From contig NZ_SWCM01000016.1 of assembly GCF_005116645.1 (NCBI RefSeq), positions 36,916-100,915 on the forward strand: a stretch of DNA of 64,000 nt, written 5' to 3'. Under the pieces are notes generated by a model. The model made no database searches. It was not told where the DNA came from and worked only from the letters and a program-made list of their open reading frames with translations. Source of the stretch: Desulfopila sp. IMCC35006 (GTDB taxonomy: Bacteria; Desulfobacterota; Desulfobulbia; Desulfobulbales; Desulfocapsaceae). The translations under genes were made by a program, and so were the position numbers. This document shows, piece after piece, positions 9,113-17,652 of this stretch (positions within the stretch are counted from its first letter, which is position 1; every line of letters begins with the position of its first letter).

Positions 9113-9523
9113 ATGACGGAGCTGTTTTCCACCCGCTATATTGTAACCGAAGACGATATCAGTGTCGGTGCCCACCTCGGCAATGAACGAGCTCTGGTTA
9201 TCTTTCAAAAGGGCCGCCTCGACTTTCTGCAGCATCTTGGCTTCTCCGACAAAAACATCGGAGACAACAGAGGCATCATAATTGTGGAATCGGGTGTGAA
9301 GTACCACCGCGAAGGCTTCCTCCGCGACGTGCTCCTTGTGCATGTTACAGGAGTAGGGATAGCCGGGAAAAAATGCACGCTTGCATACAGTGTCACCCGG
9401 GAATCGGACGGGCAGGAACTGCTAAGCGGCTTCACATCGTTTCTGGCATTTGACTATCAGATCAAAAAAGTCGTGGAACTTCCCGAGGTCTTTGTCGAAA
9501 AAACCGGACGAATGTTCTCCTGA
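9113..9523 (+). CDS. Hotdog-fold thioesterase (4HBT, YbgC/FadM-like)
   Basis: This 136-residue protein fits the single-hotdog 4-hydroxybenzoyl-CoA thioesterase family: an N-terminal beta strand and IsvGaHLGNERAL segment, then FLQHLGFSDKNI, and the strands GVKYHREGFLRDVLLVHVTGVGIAGKKCTLAYSV typical of acyl-CoA/acyl-ACP thioesterases. It would hydrolyse a short or aromatic acyl-CoA in the cytoplasm. GGAGG lies about eight bases before the start. It converges on the acyl-CoA synthetase gene with only 15 bases between, so both CoA-ester genes sit together on opposite strands. The usual catalytic Asp near the N-terminus is replaced by a less typical GAHLGN, so substrate and activity are uncertain. 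Confidence 0.75.
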   Translation: MTELFSTRYIVTEDDISVGAHLGNERALVIFQKGRLDFLQHLGFSDKNIGDNRGIIIVESGVKYHREGFLRDVLLVHVTGVGIAGKKCTLAYSVTRESDGQELLSGFTSFLAFDYQIKKVVELPEVFVEKTGRMFS

Positions 9524-9538
9524 AAAAAATGCGGAACA

Positions 9539-11941
9539 TTACACGCCGGCGTCGACCCTGATCCTCGTTGCATTCAAACGTCCCTCGATGTACTGACTCA
9601 AGGCCGAAACAGCGGTGTCAGCCGATTTGAACACAGCAATATCAGCGGCCTCCAACCGGCGGATAAAACCGTCATAATACTTGCCGGCGTTCACGGAACA
9701 GACCAGAAGCGTGTCGGTTTCCCTGACCAGTTTTTCGAGCATGGTCACAATGCTTCGCCCGCCCTCCACTGCACCCTGGTTTTCCAGATTGATCGTCAGG
9801 GCCGGGGTCATGGGTAAAATGGACAGGACAACGGCATCGACCCCGGGGTCTTCGCAGAAGGCACGCGCGGCAACACAGAGGATCTCATCGTCGCTCCCCG
9901 GGTTGATATCCAGGGGATTGCGTACATTTACCAGGCTGTCGATACCCTTTTGGGTCAAAATGCGTTTGAGCTTTGCAACGGTTTCATGGCTGATAGTGGC
10001 GAGACGCATGTCAAAGTCGTCGGATTGGATTGAGTCGGCCATTCCCACCGTTTCAAAGCCGGCCGACGAAATCGCACCGAGACGGTTGCCCCGGACAACC
10101 TTGCCGTTCAATCGCTGGGCAAGCATGACGAGACCGTCGAACTCCGTGAAGTTGCGGGCGACAATAGCCCCGGCCTGCCGGACGCAGGATTCGCAGACCA
10201 TGTAGTCACCGGCCAGGGAGGCGGTGTGTCCGGCGGTGGCCTTTTTCCCCTCCGGGGTCCGGCCGGCCTTATAAACGATGACATCTTTTCCGGCCAGCAC
10301 GGCGCAGCGCACGGCCCGGCAGAAGGCCAGCCCGTCAAGGTCGTTGAATCCTTCCGCGTAAATTGCGATGACCTTCACATCGTCTTTGTCCTTGAAGTAG
10401 TGCACCATATCCCCGAGAGTCAGATCGTTCTGGTTTCCCATGGAGATGAGGTAGGCGGGTTCAATCTCCGGACACTGGGCCATGCGGGTGACCATGAATG
10501 CCCCTGACTGTGATATTAATGCAACCGGCGCATACCTCTTGCCATGACTCTTGGGAAGCTTGCTTTCCGGGATGAACCAGGAATCGTAATTCCCGGGGTG
10601 GGAAATAACGCCCATGCAGTTGCCTCCCAAAAATACCGGTCCGGTCCCGGCTTTATGCGCAGCTTTGATCTTTGCCGCCAGCTCAATGGCCCGATCTTTA
10701 CTGTCGTCCGTTTCGCCCATGCCTCCGGGAATGAGCATAACCGAATGCACGTTGCCGGCTTCCAGGATCTCGTCAACCAGCTCAGGAACCTGGGCGGCAT
10801 CGACAGCCACGATAAACAGATCCAGAGCCCCGGGCAGAGACTTCAGGTCGGCGACACAGCGAACCCCACCGATTGCCTCAATGCCAGGCTTGATGACAAA
10901 CACCTCATTTTTATCATATCCAGCATCGAGAATACTGTTCATGATGGTCCGGCCAAAATTCAGGCGCGTCGATGACACGCCGATAATGCCGATATTCCGC
11001 GGTTTTGTGATGTATCTGATCTTGTCGATTGCACGATTTATCAGCGGCAGTTCGCCGGGCAGTGAGAACTTGCACAGTCCGTCCAAAGGCACCATAAGGT
11101 AATCGGTAAAGGCGAAAGGGTTGATCTCCAGCTCATCAATAACGTACGGAGCGTCGGGGTTCATGGGTGAAAAGTGACGCCCGACCTTGATAAAAGAGCT
11201 GAAACATTCGATGATCTGCTCATCGGTGACAACCCGACGCTGCCCCCGGGTCAAGCCGGCAAGCTTCCGGTAGGAGATGGTCTTTTTGAACAGCTCAAAA
11301 AACTGCTCTCCGTCAGTCATCTCAACCGATGCAGCCACGATGGCCTGGCCCTTCCGGAACCTTTCCGCGTAAATCTCCGTGTCGGTTCCGCCCAGCCCGG
11401 CGCTGATTATGGTGCCGAATTCCCGAGTTCTCCGAAGCCCTACAATCAGTTCATTGCCAAAAGCGCTCGAATCAGGGGGCATGAACTGCACCTGAAGGAC
11501 GCCTTTGATATCCTGACTGATCGCGGCAACCAGCGCCGCCCCGGCAAGGCCCCGGTATTCTTCCGGTGCAGCATCCTCATTGCGCTCAATCCACAACGCA
11601 TAGTTTTCAGGAATCTCATAGAACATTCGGCGGACAGCAGATCGAACCTTGTTTGGTTCCTTGGCAACAATTCTCACACCCCCGACTTCAGTCTTATGCA
11701 GGATAGTCGGTGAAACGATTTTCAACACGGCCCTGTCCCCGGGGATGGTCATGATTTGCGCATCCGAGGGGAGTGTTCCGCGAGATATCAGCGCGCACCT
11801 GGGCGGTGTTTCCGCGCCAAGACTTGACAGGAAATCATACACCTCATGCTCATATAAAAAACCGCGGCCTTCAGCATGTGCGTGCGCCAGACTATCGGTC
11901 AGTCCGGCAAAATCTATTCGCGTAACAATATCCATAATCAT
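9539..11941 (-). CDS. ADP-forming acetyl/acyl-CoA synthetase, fused beta-alpha subunits
   Basis: This 800-residue protein interconverts acyl-CoA + ADP + Pi with acid + ATP + CoA. Domain order: ATP-grasp_5 (about 15-260), CoA-binding Rossmann domain (about 315-430, NIGIIGVSSTRLNFG), then succinyl-CoA-ligase-like flavodoxin domains (about 460 to the end). The phospho-histidine motif GHTASLAG lies near 573, so the enzyme should be catalytically competent. Archaeal and Giardia fused forms usually carry the CoA-binding half first; here the ATP-grasp half leads. The start could be the ATG at 11941 or the one six bases later; neither has a strong ribosome binding site. It may make ATP from acyl-CoA fermentation products or activate acetate. 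The protein acetyltransferase Pat is an alternative relative, but no GNAT domain is seen. Confidence 0.88.
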   Translation of the reverse strand: MIMDIVTRIDFAGLTDSLAHAHAEGRGFLYEHEVYDFLSSLGAETPPRCALISRGTLPSDAQIMTIPGDRAVLKIVSPTILHKTEVGGVRIVAKEPNKVRSAVRRMFYEIPENYALWIERNEDAAPEEYRGLAGAALVAAISQDIKGVLQVQFMPPDSSAFGNELIVGLRRTREFGTIISAGLGGTDTEIYAERFRKGQAIVAASVEMTDGEQFFELFKKTISYRKLAGLTRGQRRVVTDEQIIECFSSFIKVGRHFSPMNPDAPYVIDELEINPFAFTDYLMVPLDGLCKFSLPGELPLINRAIDKIRYITKPRNIGIIGVSSTRLNFGRTIMNSILDAGYDKNEVFVIKPGIEAIGGVRCVADLKSLPGALDLFIVAVDAAQVPELVDEILEAGNVHSVMLIPGGMGETDDSKDRAIELAAKIKAAHKAGTGPVFLGGNCMGVISHPGNYDSWFIPESKLPKSHGKRYAPVALISQSGAFMVTRMAQCPEIEPAYLISMGNQNDLTLGDMVHYFKDKDDVKVIAIYAEGFNDLDGLAFCRAVRCAVLAGKDVIVYKAGRTPEGKKATAGHTASLAGDYMVCESCVRQAGAIVARNFTEFDGLVMLAQRLNGKVVRGNRLGAISSAGFETVGMADSIQSDDFDMRLATISHETVAKLKRILTQKGIDSLVNVRNPLDINPGSDDEILCVAARAFCEDPGVDAVVLSILPMTPALTINLENQGAVEGGRSIVTMLEKLVRETDTLLVCSVNAGKYYDGFIRRLEAADIAVFKSADTAVSALSQYIEGRLNATRIRVDAGV

Positions 11942-12233
11942 ACCCTGTCCGGGTTCCAGTCACCCTGTGGACTCAGCCATTGCAGTTTTTTTAAATACGT
12001 TTGCCATTGTTTCCAGGGTGCAGCTCAGTCTGCCTGGTACGATCTATGTACCAGTAACTGTACCGATTTTACGGCTATGCTGCAGCCTGCTGCGATGGCA
12101 ATACAACATGTCAATTAATGAAAAAAAATTTACATGCCCAGACGAATCTTGGAATGTACTGGTGTTGTTTATGATTATACTCATTGATAATGCATTTCCA
12201 AGAAGACCAATGACGAGTTGAGAGGATGATGCC

Positions 12234-12431
12234 ATGATCAGAATCATAAACGATGGTGAAAATACGCAGGGAACCTGTACGTATCGGGTACAGGTTGGGA
12301 AACAACACATCTGCAAATTTGAGCATAACCGACAAGATGGGCTTGCCGATTGCCTCCAGAAAGCAGCGGATGCGGTGGAACTAAGCGAGTGGGCGGATCT
12401 TGTGTTGCTCGACGACACCAAAGGAGGATGA
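12234..12431 (+). CDS. Small hypothetical protein (65 aa)
   Basis: The function is unknown. GAGAGGATGATGCC precedes the ATG, giving a good ribosome binding site, and the composition is ordinary: a short beta-rich N-terminus (IRIINDGENTQGTCTYRVQVGKQHICKFEHNRQD) and a helical segment (GLADCLQKAADAVEL). There is no signal peptide or membrane helix. It lies alone between the acyl-CoA synthetase (divergent) and the diguanylate cyclase (convergent). The strong ribosome binding site and a protein-like profile support it over the overlapping reverse-strand frames. Confidence 0.6.
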   Translation: MIRIINDGENTQGTCTYRVQVGKQHICKFEHNRQDGLADCLQKAADAVELSEWADLVLLDDTKGG

Positions 12432-12472
12432 GGCAAGGCCACAGTCATACTGCATTGTAGCTGAAAGGTTGT

Positions 12473-14476
12473 CTAAACAGGAAGGTCGCCCTCAAAGGCA
12501 GGGTCGAAGACAACGTAGCGCCCTTTGCCTGATTTTTTCGCGCGATACATAGCCAAGTCGGCCTTGTGCAATAATGATTCGGCGTCGTCCTCGTTCGGCC
12601 TGCTTATTGCTATACCGATACTGCCGCCGACATTCACGTCAATGCCGCTCAGTCGCACCGGTATCATCAAAGCCGCAAGGAGTCGCTCGAGGAAAGGCAA
12701 CAACTGACTGATGTCTTTGACATTCTCAATCAGTATGGTGAATTCGTCGCCACCAAGACGCGCGACCATATCATTGTTTCTCAGGCAGCCTTTAACCCTG
12801 TCGGCGACAGTGCGGAGCGTTTCATCCCCGGCCACATGGCCGAAGGTATCGTTGACGCGCTTGAAATTATCCAGATCGAAAAATATGAGGGCCACTGACG
12901 TGCTTTGCTCGACCGCTATGTTGAGCGCGGAACGGACATGGTCGATAAAGTTTGCCCGATTGGAAAGCCCGGTAAGCGGATCGCTGAAAGCTCGTTCCGT
13001 CAGTTCCTTTTCAAAAATTTTGCGCTCGGTAATATCGTGAAACGTGGAGACTATCCCCTTCACCGAAGAGTCGTGCAACAGATTGGTAAAAATAACATCA
13101 AAGTATCTCCAGGTTTCGGCCTCACCTTCTCGCATACGGACAACAACACTTATGTTTTCCCCGGGTTTTCCCAAGGCATCCGCGATCACAGCCGTAAGTG
13201 TTTGAAGATCATCCGGATGCACCCGGTCAAGCAAAGTAATACCAACGAGTTCTTCCGCCGATCGTCCCCACAAGGCTCTGGCTGCCGCTTCCCCGACGTA
13301 CTTGATCGTCCCGTCCGAATTCAGTACGGCGATGACATCCGATATATTTCTGACCAATGCCCTGAACCGCTCTTCGCTTTCCCGCAACGATGCCTCTATG
13401 GACAGCCGCTCGCGCAGTTCATCGCGAAGAGCGCCGTAGAGATTCGCATTCTCCAGTGCGGCCGCGATTTGCCCGGAATACAACATTGCGATCTGTTTCG
13501 TTTCCAGGGTAAAATCAACAGCATTGTATCTGAAAGCACAAAGCAGACCCCGCAACCGCCCATCATGGAAAAGAGGGGCCGCAAGTAGCGCACGATACGG
13601 AAAATCCGCTGAACTGGCAGGAAAGCGGCTGTGCTCGGAGTTGGTGACGGAAGCAGCTTCGCCCAGCAATATCGCCTGATCATTACTCAAAAGATTCGCC
13701 AAAAACGACCATTCCGGGGCACTCTTGTTAATTTTTGCCGGGACGCTTGCGCAGATGCTACTTACCTCGTCCTTGCGGCGATAAAGGACGGCAGCGTCGG
13801 CGCCAACAATAACCGGAAACGCCTGCACAGCCTCTTCCTCAATTGCAGATTCTTCTAGATGGCGGCCGATTTTCTGATTTCCCCGGACGATATGTTCGAG
13901 TTGATTTTTATTCTGAATCTGTTCAAGCGTGAGGGCGATGCGATACACCATCGCGGCAAGAAGGCCCATCTCTTCGCGGGTAAAGGGGATTGGTGTGCAA
14001 CGCGCCAGGATGAGCGCCCCGCGCAATTCCCGGCTGCCCTGCATCGGAATCCATGCGGCCGCCTCTACGCTCAGCATCCGGGACAATTCATTAAAAACAG
14101 GATGTGCCCGGAGCATCTCCCGGTCGAAAACGGTTCCTGCACGATAGGTTGTGAACAATGTCGCAATGCTGCCCGCTGAAGCAGCCTCGAACTCATAGTC
14201 CTCCGGCAAGCCAACGGATGCTAACGGGGAATACTTTCCGCTTCCCGCTGGATCCAGCAGTACCACAACATCAGCTGAGAAAAGTTCTGAAACGGTGGTA
14301 AGAATTTTTTCGAGCAGAAACTCGAGCGGAGCAGGCTCGTTCAAGACTGTCAGGAGTCGGTTAACGCGACTTGCGTCCCAGACAGCGGACCGCGCGGCCC
14401 GCAATGCCTCGTCACGAGCCTGCTTGAGCTTGTCCATCTCAGCTGCGACATCGCCGGGCCGCTCAATGCTAACCAT
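12473..14476 (-). CDS. GAF-GAF-PAS diguanylate cyclase
   Basis: This 667-residue cytoplasmic enzyme probably makes cyclic di-GMP. A short N-terminal coiled coil is followed by two GAF domains (about 40-170 and 200-345), a PAS domain (about 365-485) and a GGDEF domain (about 500-660). The catalytic signature ARLGGDEFTIL is intact near 573, and SDPLTGLSNR marks the domain start, so the cyclase should be active. No EAL domain or membrane helix is present. It starts seven bases after the stop of the FIST-domain gene on the same strand, so the two form an operon in which the FIST protein may sense a ligand and the GGDEF protein signals. Confidence 0.9.
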   Translation of the reverse strand: MVSIERPGDVAAEMDKLKQARDEALRAARSAVWDASRVNRLLTVLNEPAPLEFLLEKILTTVSELFSADVVVLLDPAGSGKYSPLASVGLPEDYEFEAASAGSIATLFTTYRAGTVFDREMLRAHPVFNELSRMLSVEAAAWIPMQGSRELRGALILARCTPIPFTREEMGLLAAMVYRIALTLEQIQNKNQLEHIVRGNQKIGRHLEESAIEEEAVQAFPVIVGADAAVLYRRKDEVSSICASVPAKINKSAPEWSFLANLLSNDQAILLGEAASVTNSEHSRFPASSADFPYRALLAAPLFHDGRLRGLLCAFRYNAVDFTLETKQIAMLYSGQIAAALENANLYGALRDELRERLSIEASLRESEERFRALVRNISDVIAVLNSDGTIKYVGEAAARALWGRSAEELVGITLLDRVHPDDLQTLTAVIADALGKPGENISVVVRMREGEAETWRYFDVIFTNLLHDSSVKGIVSTFHDITERKIFEKELTERAFSDPLTGLSNRANFIDHVRSALNIAVEQSTSVALIFFDLDNFKRVNDTFGHVAGDETLRTVADRVKGCLRNNDMVARLGGDEFTILIENVKDISQLLPFLERLLAALMIPVRLSGIDVNVGGSIGIAISRPNEDDAESLLHKADLAMYRAKKSGKGRYVVFDPAFEGDLPV

Positions 14477-14483
14477 AGGAATC

Positions 14484-15647
14484 CTATAGTGCTATTGCAG
14501 CCAAAGTGGCGTTGTGCGTGCCGAGCGTCCCTGAAACACGAGCAAATTCGCCACAACAATACAACCCGAAAACTTCAGCTTCACCTGCTGCGGCCTGAAG
14601 CCGTGCCGCTTCCTCGGGAATCCTGTCCTTCAATAACCGCGCACGCATAGCGCAACTAAAGGCGATAACTACCGCGGCCTCCGGGTTGCCCGACAGCGCG
14701 TCGTGGCCGACATCCTCCGCCACAGCAAGCAGCAGATCCTCCGAGCTTTTCATCACCTGAACCGCGCTGCCGGCGGGCGGAACGCAGCCCTGGATCAGCA
14801 ATGAGCCGTCAGGCGTCTTGGTCCGCGCGACGCGGATGATCGACGACCCGTCCATTTGCAGAATGCCGAGCGGATGATGCATTGAGGTATCCCAGAAATT
14901 TTCAGCAGTTAACTCTCCGGGGGCCACGCCAAGTTGCTCCTCGTACGCCTCGCACGCAGGACGTCCTCCTAATTCCATGATTTCCGTTCCCTCGGCACGC
15001 GTTACGAGCAGTGGCACGCCAACCGGCTCCCATCCGTGTTGAATCGAAGTGTGCAGCGGCTTGTCGGAAGCTATCCAAACAGCGACGGCGCCCTGATCAA
15101 TGACCTTGTCGTCATGGAAAACGAATGTGGCCTTGAATTGAAGTTCGTCTCCCGCCGCGCCGCCGACAATGCAGGTTTTCGGGCCCGTTATTTTGTACAC
15201 GCCCTGGAAAAGTTGCTGCAGGTTGCCTGCAAGGCAATCGGCGAGAAGAATCATGGCTGAGTAAGGAGATGGACCGGCTTCAGCTTTGCTTTCCCGGGCG
15301 ATTTTTTGCCCTGACTGGTCCAGGTCGCCATGGATGTTGGACGCCGATGCGATGCCGAAACGGTAAGGACCGGCGGTCATCACCATCACAGCAACACCTG
15401 CACCGAACCCCATATATTCTGCACGCAGTATTTCTCCAGAGCCTGTGGCACCGGCCAGATGTACCGATCCTGTAACCGAACGTATCCCGGATAAAAGTAG
15501 AGAAAGATCGTAGTGCGGCATGGTGAAGACGAGTACCAGCGAGGGTTTCTCTCCGCCTAGCTTACTGACGGCAGCCGTGGCTGCCTGTTTCCCTGCTTCG
15601 TAAGAGTCCTGGAGTCCACTGGCCCCTGTTCCTGCTCGTACTCGCAT
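14484..15647 (-). CDS. FIST-domain sensory protein (FIST_N + FIST_C)
   Basis: The 387-residue product has the two halves of FIST proteins: an N-terminal domain (about 20-215; GATGSGEILRAEYMGFGAGVAVMV, LLADCLAGNLQQLFQGVY) and a C-terminal domain (about 225-385; VVIAFSCAMRARLL, GLYCCGEFARVSG). FIST domains are linked to signal-transduction genes and are thought to bind small ligands such as amino acids. The start at 15647 is preferred to an upstream ATG because GTGGAGG stands five bases before it. The gene leads an operon with the diguanylate cyclase. A 16-bp palindrome upstream may control both. Confidence 0.85.
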   Translation of the reverse strand: MRVRAGTGASGLQDSYEAGKQAATAAVSKLGGEKPSLVLVFTMPHYDLSLLLSGIRSVTGSVHLAGATGSGEILRAEYMGFGAGVAVMVMTAGPYRFGIASASNIHGDLDQSGQKIARESKAEAGPSPYSAMILLADCLAGNLQQLFQGVYKITGPKTCIVGGAAGDELQFKATFVFHDDKVIDQGAVAVWIASDKPLHTSIQHGWEPVGVPLLVTRAEGTEIMELGGRPACEAYEEQLGVAPGELTAENFWDTSMHHPLGILQMDGSSIIRVARTKTPDGSLLIQGCVPPAGSAVQVMKSSEDLLLAVAEDVGHDALSGNPEAAVVIAFSCAMRARLLKDRIPEEAARLQAAAGEAEVFGLYCCGEFARVSGTLGTHNATLAAIAL

Positions 15648-16026
15648 AACATCCTCCACTTTCATCATTTGTAATAATAGTAACTCATTTAGTTTACATA
15701 AGCTTATGTAGAACGGTTTTGCATGTCAACCTATTAATGGTTAAGCAATCTTGTTGGCTCATATAGACGTTGGGCATTCATAAGAACAGCAAGGAAGTAT
15801 GAACAAGGAAGAACTCGATGAAAATCGCCTCCGATTAAAAGACAGACCCTTGTCTGAGAATTGATTTGTTGCAAAAATAATAAGCATATGCTCACATGGA
15901 CCGAAAGCAATCGGAAAAGTACTGCGATGCGGATTCTGCCAGGCCCTGGCAGAGCAATATCCTGTTGTATGTTCTTGGTCATTTGTGCTTTATTTTTTTC
16001 GACAAACCTTTTTACGGAGAAGAACA
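15648..16026. other. Divergent intergenic region, no gene seen
   Basis: This 379-base gap separates the leftward FIST gene from the rightward metallo-hydrolase. Apart from the 16-bp palindrome at 15695-15710 it holds no supportable gene. A 21-codon frame at 15799 has AAGGAAGT before its ATG but nothing else in its favour. Confidence 0.6.
15695..15710. promoter_or_regulatory. Perfect 16-bp palindrome, candidate operator of the FIST-GGDEF operon
   Basis: TACATAAGCTTATGTA is a perfect inverted repeat 48 bases upstream of the FIST start, within AT-rich DNA suited to a promoter. No nearby regulator is an obvious ligand. Confidence 0.4.
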
Positions 16027-16863
16027 ATGACAACGCGGCTGACTATCCTCTGCGAAAACACCGCGGGTATGCCTTTTGGTGTTATCGGTGAACACGGCTT
16101 TGCCTGTTTTGTGGAGACTCCCGACGGCAACTATCTTTTCGATACCGGTCAAGGTTTCGGCATCGTGCAGAACTCTCTTACCCTCAACAAAGACCTGCGC
16201 AGTATACAGGCTGTTATGATCAGCCACGGCCATTATGACCATACTGGTGGATTACCCGCAGTTCTCCAGTTAAGAGGAGCAGTCGATGTCTACGGCCACC
16301 CGGATATCTTTACAGAAAGAATCTGGTCGTCAGGAGAGCAAAGCCGATTTGTTGGCATTCCGTATCGTCGTGCTTATCTGGAATCACTGGGCGCGAACTT
16401 CCGTCTCGACAACACGATGGTCACGGTTGGTCCCGGTGTCTTTTTAACAGGAGAGATTCCGCGCCTGAGCATCTTTGAGAAAGGCGATGCCAGTATGACC
16501 AAAATCCTCCCCGACGGCAGCACCATCCACCCCGACCCACTGAAGGACGATTTGTCGCTCATTGTAGATACACCCAGGGGGTTGACCCTGATCCTCGGCT
16601 GTGCCCACGCCGGCATGATTAACATCATCGAGTACACCCTGGCACAGACAGGACGTGACCGGATTCATGCAATAATCGGCGGAACCCACCTTGGTTTTTC
16701 CAGTGACGAACAGTTCGAAGAAACCCTGAAAGTATTCGACCGTTATCAAATCGAGCGCATCGGCGTTTCCCATTGTACCGGTTTGTCACGGGCGGCAATG
16801 CTGCATGCTCATTTAGGGGAGCGATTCTTCTTCGGCAGCGTCGGCACTACCCTGGAGATGTAA
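16027..16863 (+). CDS. Metallo-beta-lactamase-fold hydrolase (dihydropteroate-synthase-related subgroup)
   Basis: This 278-residue protein has the metal motif SHGHYDHTGG plus a later GCAHAG and a C-terminal SHCTG that supply the remaining ligands. It belongs to the MBL subgroup annotated as beta-D-ribofuranosyl-aminobenzene 5'-phosphate synthase-like or 'MBL fold metallo-hydrolase'; the true substrate is not known. The start at 16027 is chosen because GGAGAAGAACA precedes it. A second member of the same subgroup of exactly equal length lies at 48090-48926 on the other strand. No operon partner is evident here. Confidence 0.85.
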   Translation: MTTRLTILCENTAGMPFGVIGEHGFACFVETPDGNYLFDTGQGFGIVQNSLTLNKDLRSIQAVMISHGHYDHTGGLPAVLQLRGAVDVYGHPDIFTERIWSSGEQSRFVGIPYRRAYLESLGANFRLDNTMVTVGPGVFLTGEIPRLSIFEKGDASMTKILPDGSTIHPDPLKDDLSLIVDTPRGLTLILGCAHAGMINIIEYTLAQTGRDRIHAIIGGTHLGFSSDEQFEETLKVFDRYQIERIGVSHCTGLSRAAMLHAHLGERFFFGSVGTTLEM

Positions 16864-17012
16864 AGCGGTCATCCCGCGAAACAAGAATTTTCTGAGGACT
16901 GGTCTACGGGAAGTACATCACGCTGACAGTTCACTCAAGTTTAAGCGCAATAGGCTTAACTGCCGCTGTCGCTATGAAACTGTCATCGCATGGCATAAGT
17001 GCAAATGTTGTT

Positions 17013-17027
17013 GTGATTACCACTAAA
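17013..17027 (-). promoter_or_regulatory. Copy of recurring TTTAGTGGTAATCA motif
   Basis: Read on the minus strand this is TTTAGTGGTAATCAC. The same 14-base core recurs at 28149 and 45570, always in intergenic DNA. The sites are near-palindromic around TGGTAATCA. They may be operators of one regulator or remnants of a dispersed repeat. Confidence 0.35.
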
Positions 17028-17085
17028 TTTCAGCTTAGAAGGAGTCCAGAGGGATAAGCGCCTTCACAAGATTCATTTATAAAAA

Positions 17086-17397
17086 ATGAATCACCAGGGT
17101 CTACTTCAAATAAATCGGATTATTAACAACATGCATGAATACTACTGGTACGACTTCATTGGAAATATCGGAGTTTTTTTGATCCTGCTCGCCTATTTCA
17201 TGCTGCAGGTAAATCGGCTTGACAATCATTCCCTCGCCTTCAACATAATGAATTTTTCCGGCGCATTGTTGATATTGGCTTCGTTATGCTTTGACTTCAA
17301 TCTCTCAGCATTTATTATCGAGTTTTGCTGGCTTCTGATCAGTTTATACGGGATAGGCAAGTGGCTACGAACACATTCGAGCAGGAATGCTGCATAA
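17086..17397 (+). CDS. Small integral membrane protein, CBU_0592-like
   Basis: This 103-residue protein has three clear hydrophobic helices (FIGNIGVFLILLAYFML, FNIMNFSGALLILASLCF and FIIEFCWLLISLYGI), the pattern of the CBU_0592 membrane family of unknown role. Either the ATG at 17086 or the one at 17131 could be the start; neither has a good ribosome binding site, though AAGGAG and GAGGG occur about 35-45 bases upstream of the first. It stands alone between the metallo-hydrolase and the sigma-54 regulator. Confidence 0.65.
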   Translation: MNHQGLLQINRIINNMHEYYWYDFIGNIGVFLILLAYFMLQVNRLDNHSLAFNIMNFSGALLILASLCFDFNLSAFIIEFCWLLISLYGIGKWLRTHSSRNAA

Positions 17398-17652
17398 AAC
17401 AGTAAAAAACCATCCTTTTCTGAGACCCTTTAAGATGGCAGAACCTGCCTGGAAGGGAGTGACATCGGCTATTTGTTATGCAAAAAAGAGGATGAAGGAT
17501 GGCTTCTTGTTCTAGACTGAGCCATCGTTTTACGAACAAGTATGAGCTTTTGACATTTTCCACCCGAAGCGGTACGGTAAAAAACTGACGCAGCTCACTA
17601 TTCGTTCACTGTATCGGGCAGCACTGATGCTGTTATCTAGATAGGAAAGAAA

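Noticed and set aside
9681..11713. Several plus-strand frames of 90-179 codons across the acyl-CoA synthetase region.
   Set aside because: They are antisense to a gene with clear domains, and none shows a recognisable family.
12044..12448. Minus-strand frames overlapping the 65-residue protein.
   Set aside because: They lack ribosome binding sites, while the plus-strand frame has a good one.
15799..15864. A 21-codon frame with AAGGAAGT before its ATG in the FIST/metallo-hydrolase gap.
   Set aside because: It is too short and has no other sign of being translated.
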